A stretch of DNA of 64,000 bases. Source: DAHUXD01 sp963736455. Lineage in GTDB: Bacteria > Acidobacteriota > Thermoanaerobaculia > UBA5066 > Gp7-AA6. Every line of letters starts with the position of its first letter. The first letter of the stretch is position 1. Below the pieces are notes generated by a model. It was not told where the DNA came from. It saw only the letters and a program-made list of their open reading frames with translations, and did not search any database. Below, piece after piece: positions 61,968 to 64,000 of this stretch. The stretch covers positions 806,001-870,000 of the forward strand of contig CAVTON010000001.1 of assembly GCA_963736455.1 (NCBI GenBank), given 5' to 3'. Both the position numbers and the translations under genes were made by a program.

Positions 61968-63989
61968 CTACCGCCTCGCGCCCGCGACCCTGACCCTCCG
62001 CATCCTCTCCCCGAGCTCCCGCAGACCCTCCGCATCGGGCTCGATGCCTCCGAAGGCGCTCGCGCAGTAGGTCTCGACGACCGCCTGCGCGTCTTCGGCC
62101 GCACCGGGCGCCCGCAGCGCGAAGCGCCGAGCGACTTCGGCCGGCGGCGTCCCCGGACCGAGCTTCTCGCCCCGCCGGGTCGCCTCGTGCCGGAGGGAGA
62201 GATAGGCGCGCGTCGCGGGGCCGAACCGTCTTCGGGATCCGAGGAGACGGATCACGAGGACCCCGAGCAGGCCCGCGGCCACGAGCCCGGCCGCGACGTC
62301 GGGCGAGAAGGTCTGGCGCAGCGCCGACGCGAGCGAGGCGAGACCATGCTGCGCGGCGACGGCCGAATCCCTCGCGGCCTCGAGAGCGCCCGCCTGGTCG
62401 CCCGAATCGAAGCCGAGGACGCGCCGGTCGTAGAAGAACTCGATCTCGCGGCCGAGCGCGAGCAGACGCGACGTGAAGGAGTACGGGGTCAGCAGCGGCG
62501 GCACGCCCGCGGCCGGCGTCGGGTCGAAGAGCTCGAAGCCCCGGCCTTCGAAATCCGCCTCGACCCACGCGTGCAGGTTCTGCGCGCGCACGACGATCGT
62601 CCGCGACAGCAGCCCCTCCTCCCCGCCATACGAGCCCGTGACGAGGCGGGCCGGAATCCCCCGCGCGGCGAGCATCATCGCGGCCGCGGACGCGAAGAAC
62701 TCGCAGTGGCCGGCCTTCGAGTGGAGGAGGAAGTAGACGACCGGGTCTCCGGCGCCCCGCGGAGGCTCGAGCGTGTAGACGAAGTTCTTCGCGAAGTGCT
62801 GCTCGATCCGGGCGGCGATGGCCTTCGGATCGGTCAGATCCCCGGTCAACTCCAGCGCGTACTTCTGAATCTCTCCGGGCACGTCGGCGGAGGCGATCGC
62901 GCCGCGGCCGGCTCCGCGGGGCGGCACCCGCGCCACGTCCGCTTCGTAACGGACCGGCCCCCGGCTCGACCCGATCTGCATGACGCCGTCGGCCAGCTCC
63001 GTCGCGCGGCCGCGCTCGAGCCGAACCTCGGCGGCGCCGTAGGGCAGGAAGAGAAACCCCTGGCCGAGAACGTTCTGATCCACCGACACCACGGCCGCGG
63101 GCGCCGGCCCGGGGGGCCCGGACAACCGCCGGTGGGCGGGAGCGTCTCCGCGCCGCGGCCCGATCCGCGGATCGCGCGTCCACACGCCGTCGAGGTAGTC
63201 GGTGAAGACCGCCTCGCGCAGCCTCAGCGCCCGCGACGGCGCCAGCTCGGGCTCCGAGGAGATCTGCAGGATCACCCGGTCGCTCTGCTTGGCGGCGCCG
63301 AACGACTGGAGGTCGACGCGGTCCGAGGTGAGGACCCGGCCGAAGGCGTCGTCCACGCGGAAGGGCGCGAGGGCGAAGGGACTGCGCAGGCGCGGCAGGA
63401 GGAAGAAGAGCGGAACCGCGCAGAGCGCTCCCGCCGTGAGCGCCACGGCCGACAGGCCGCGCGTCGGAACCGCCGTGAGGACGCGGTCCGGCGGCGCGTC
63501 GTCGAAGTCCGCGAGCACCGCGAGCCGGCCGAGCGCGCGGAAGCCGATCCAGGCCGCCGCCGCGAAATACAGGATCGACGACACGTGCGTCGCGGAGGAC
63601 GCCGACGCGAGCGTCAGCAGGAAGACGACGAGCAGGGCGAGCCGCGCTTCGCTCGGGCGCTTGAGCGAGGCGAGCTTGACGAGGCCCGTGAAGAGCAGCA
63701 GGTGCGCCACCGAGGGCAGCAGCCCGGTCCGGAATCGGCCGGTCGAAAGCCCGAGCCACACGAGGTAGATCAAGCCGGTGACGTTCATGAAGCCGTCCGA
63801 GACGCGAACGGGCCGCCCGCCGCGGGCCCGCCACCAGAGAAAAGCGAGGATCGCCTCGTAGACGACGATGACCCTCCGGCTCGCGCCGCCCGTCCAGAGG
63901 AGGGGCAGCGGAGCGAGAAAGGCCGCGGGCGCAAGCGCCAGGAGGTATGCCCGGGCGAGGCCCGGAGGCATGGCGCGGCGCTCGCTCAC
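61968..63989 (-). CDS. Transglutaminase-like membrane protein (TgpA, DUF3488)
   Basis: A 673-aa protein with an N-terminal DUF3488 membrane region (about six helices), a periplasmic transglutaminase core with the Cys-His-Asp triad (GHCEFFASAAAM, NLHAWVEADF, LFDPTP), one more helix near residue 560 and a C-terminal DUF4129-like segment. It matches the TgpA family. The GTG at 63989 may overlap the stop of an upstream gene (GTGA); an ATG at 63971 is the alternative start. The protein is convergent with the phosphatase gene, 8 bp apart. Confidence 0.87.
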   Translation of the reverse strand: MSERRAMPPGLARAYLLALAPAAFLAPLPLLWTGGASRRVIVVYEAILAFLWWRARGGRPVRVSDGFMNVTGLIYLVWLGLSTGRFRTGLLPSVAHLLLFTGLVKLASLKRPSEARLALLVVFLLTLASASSATHVSSILYFAAAAWIGFRALGRLAVLADFDDAPPDRVLTAVPTRGLSAVALTAGALCAVPLFFLLPRLRSPFALAPFRVDDAFGRVLTSDRVDLQSFGAAKQSDRVILQISSEPELAPSRALRLREAVFTDYLDGVWTRDPRIGPRRGDAPAHRRLSGPPGPAPAAVVSVDQNVLGQGFLFLPYGAAEVRLERGRATELADGVMQIGSSRGPVRYEADVARVPPRGAGRGAIASADVPGEIQKYALELTGDLTDPKAIAARIEQHFAKNFVYTLEPPRGAGDPVVYFLLHSKAGHCEFFASAAAMMLAARGIPARLVTGSYGGEEGLLSRTIVVRAQNLHAWVEADFEGRGFELFDPTPAAGVPPLLTPYSFTSRLLALGREIEFFYDRRVLGFDSGDQAGALEAARDSAVAAQHGLASLASALRQTFSPDVAAGLVAAGLLGVLVIRLLGSRRRFGPATRAYLSLRHEATRRGEKLGPGTPPAEVARRFALRAPGAAEDAQAVVETYCASAFGGIEPDAEGLRELGERMRRVRVAGARR

Positions 63990-64000
63990 GAGACCATCCG

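Noticed and set aside
59353..63834. Long open minus-strand frame opposite the sugar-transferase and phosphatase genes
   Set aside because: It is antisense or frame-shifted to well supported genes (WcaJ-like, RsbU-like, TgpA-like); low-complexity composition.
63986..64000. End of an upstream minus-strand gene (possible DUF58-type)
   Set aside because: A TGA overlapping the GTG at 63989 is compatible, but only about four codons are inside the window.
1..64000. CRISPR array, IS element or integrase attachment site
   Set aside because: No regularly spaced direct repeats, transposase or integrase found on either strand. The tRNA-Gly has no flanking duplicate of its 3' end that I could see.

Overview
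This is a GC-rich, gene-dense chromosomal segment from a Gram-negative bacterium: it encodes an OprB-type porin, lipoproteins and an outer-envelope polysaccharide cluster. It holds about 46 protein genes, one tRNA and several families of short palindromic repeats. The mix of Ser/Thr kinases with PD40 beta-propellers, OmpR-type winged-helix regulators, BlaI/M56 pairs, DUF4097 and DUF4388 proteins, and cytoplasmic glycogen enzymes resembles Acidobacteriota (Thermoanaerobaculia-like). That placement is inference from gene content; no rRNA is present.

Layout. 1-4040: Ku and LigD (two-gene NHEJ), divergent across only 24 bp, then a DUF72 gene. 4067-7389: MFS exporter, AlkA-type glycosylase and two small membrane proteins. 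7523-16196 (minus): glycogen/maltodextrin cluster, transcribed glgB > GH57/DUF3536 > alpha-glucan phosphorylase > malQ. 16253-18405: a DUF1611 + enolase-superfamily pair resembling the DgcN/DgcA D-glutamate route. 18476-24154: a very large cytosolic protein joining a Ser/Thr kinase, a STAND-like ATPase and two peptide-binding SBP_bac_5 domains; it converges on a HEAT-like/DUF4388 gene. 26837-30871: DUF4097 protein divergent from a BlaI-M56 operon across an AT-rich palindrome. 30868-36935: nucleotidyltransferase, LhgO-like oxidase with a tandemly duplicated 3' end, OprB porin, BBE-type oxidase and a small secreted protein. 37055-40287: winged-helix/FHA protein translationally coupled to a kinase with PD40 repeats. 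40325-43472: secreted protein, alpha/beta hydrolase, cupin, small proteins and tRNA-Gly. 43548-56006 (minus): one long operon, yceD-rpmF-plsX-fabH-fabD-(beta-lactamase-like)-fabG-acpP-fabF-etfB-etfA-ETF:quinone oxidoreductase-yraN-zinc-ribbon. 56070-61959: three glycosyltransferases, a polyprenyl-phosphate sugar transferase and an RsbU-type phosphatase, followed by a convergent transglutaminase-like gene.

How it fits together. The minus-strand operon joins phospholipid/fatty-acid synthesis to electron-transfer flavoprotein and its membrane quinone reductase, so acyl-chain synthesis and acyl-CoA oxidation may be co-transcribed. The glg cluster covers branching, phosphorolysis and transfer on alpha-glucan. 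Three loci look like signalling hubs: the kinase-STAND-SBP fusion, the FHA-HTH/kinase pair, and the BlaI-M56-TPR locus. The first is the best candidate for an undescribed system.

Recurring signals. Many genes have a TAnnnT-like -10 hexamer only 6-30 bp before the start codon. Two genes (glgB and the giant kinase) appear to start at CTG. The first glycosyltransferase carries a probable 1-nt frameshift. Most gaps over 100 bp in the fab/etf operon hold a palindromic repeat placed next to a stop codon. Apart from these gaps there is no gene-free stretch above 300 bp; the longest, 32926-33181, holds repeat copies and hairpins.
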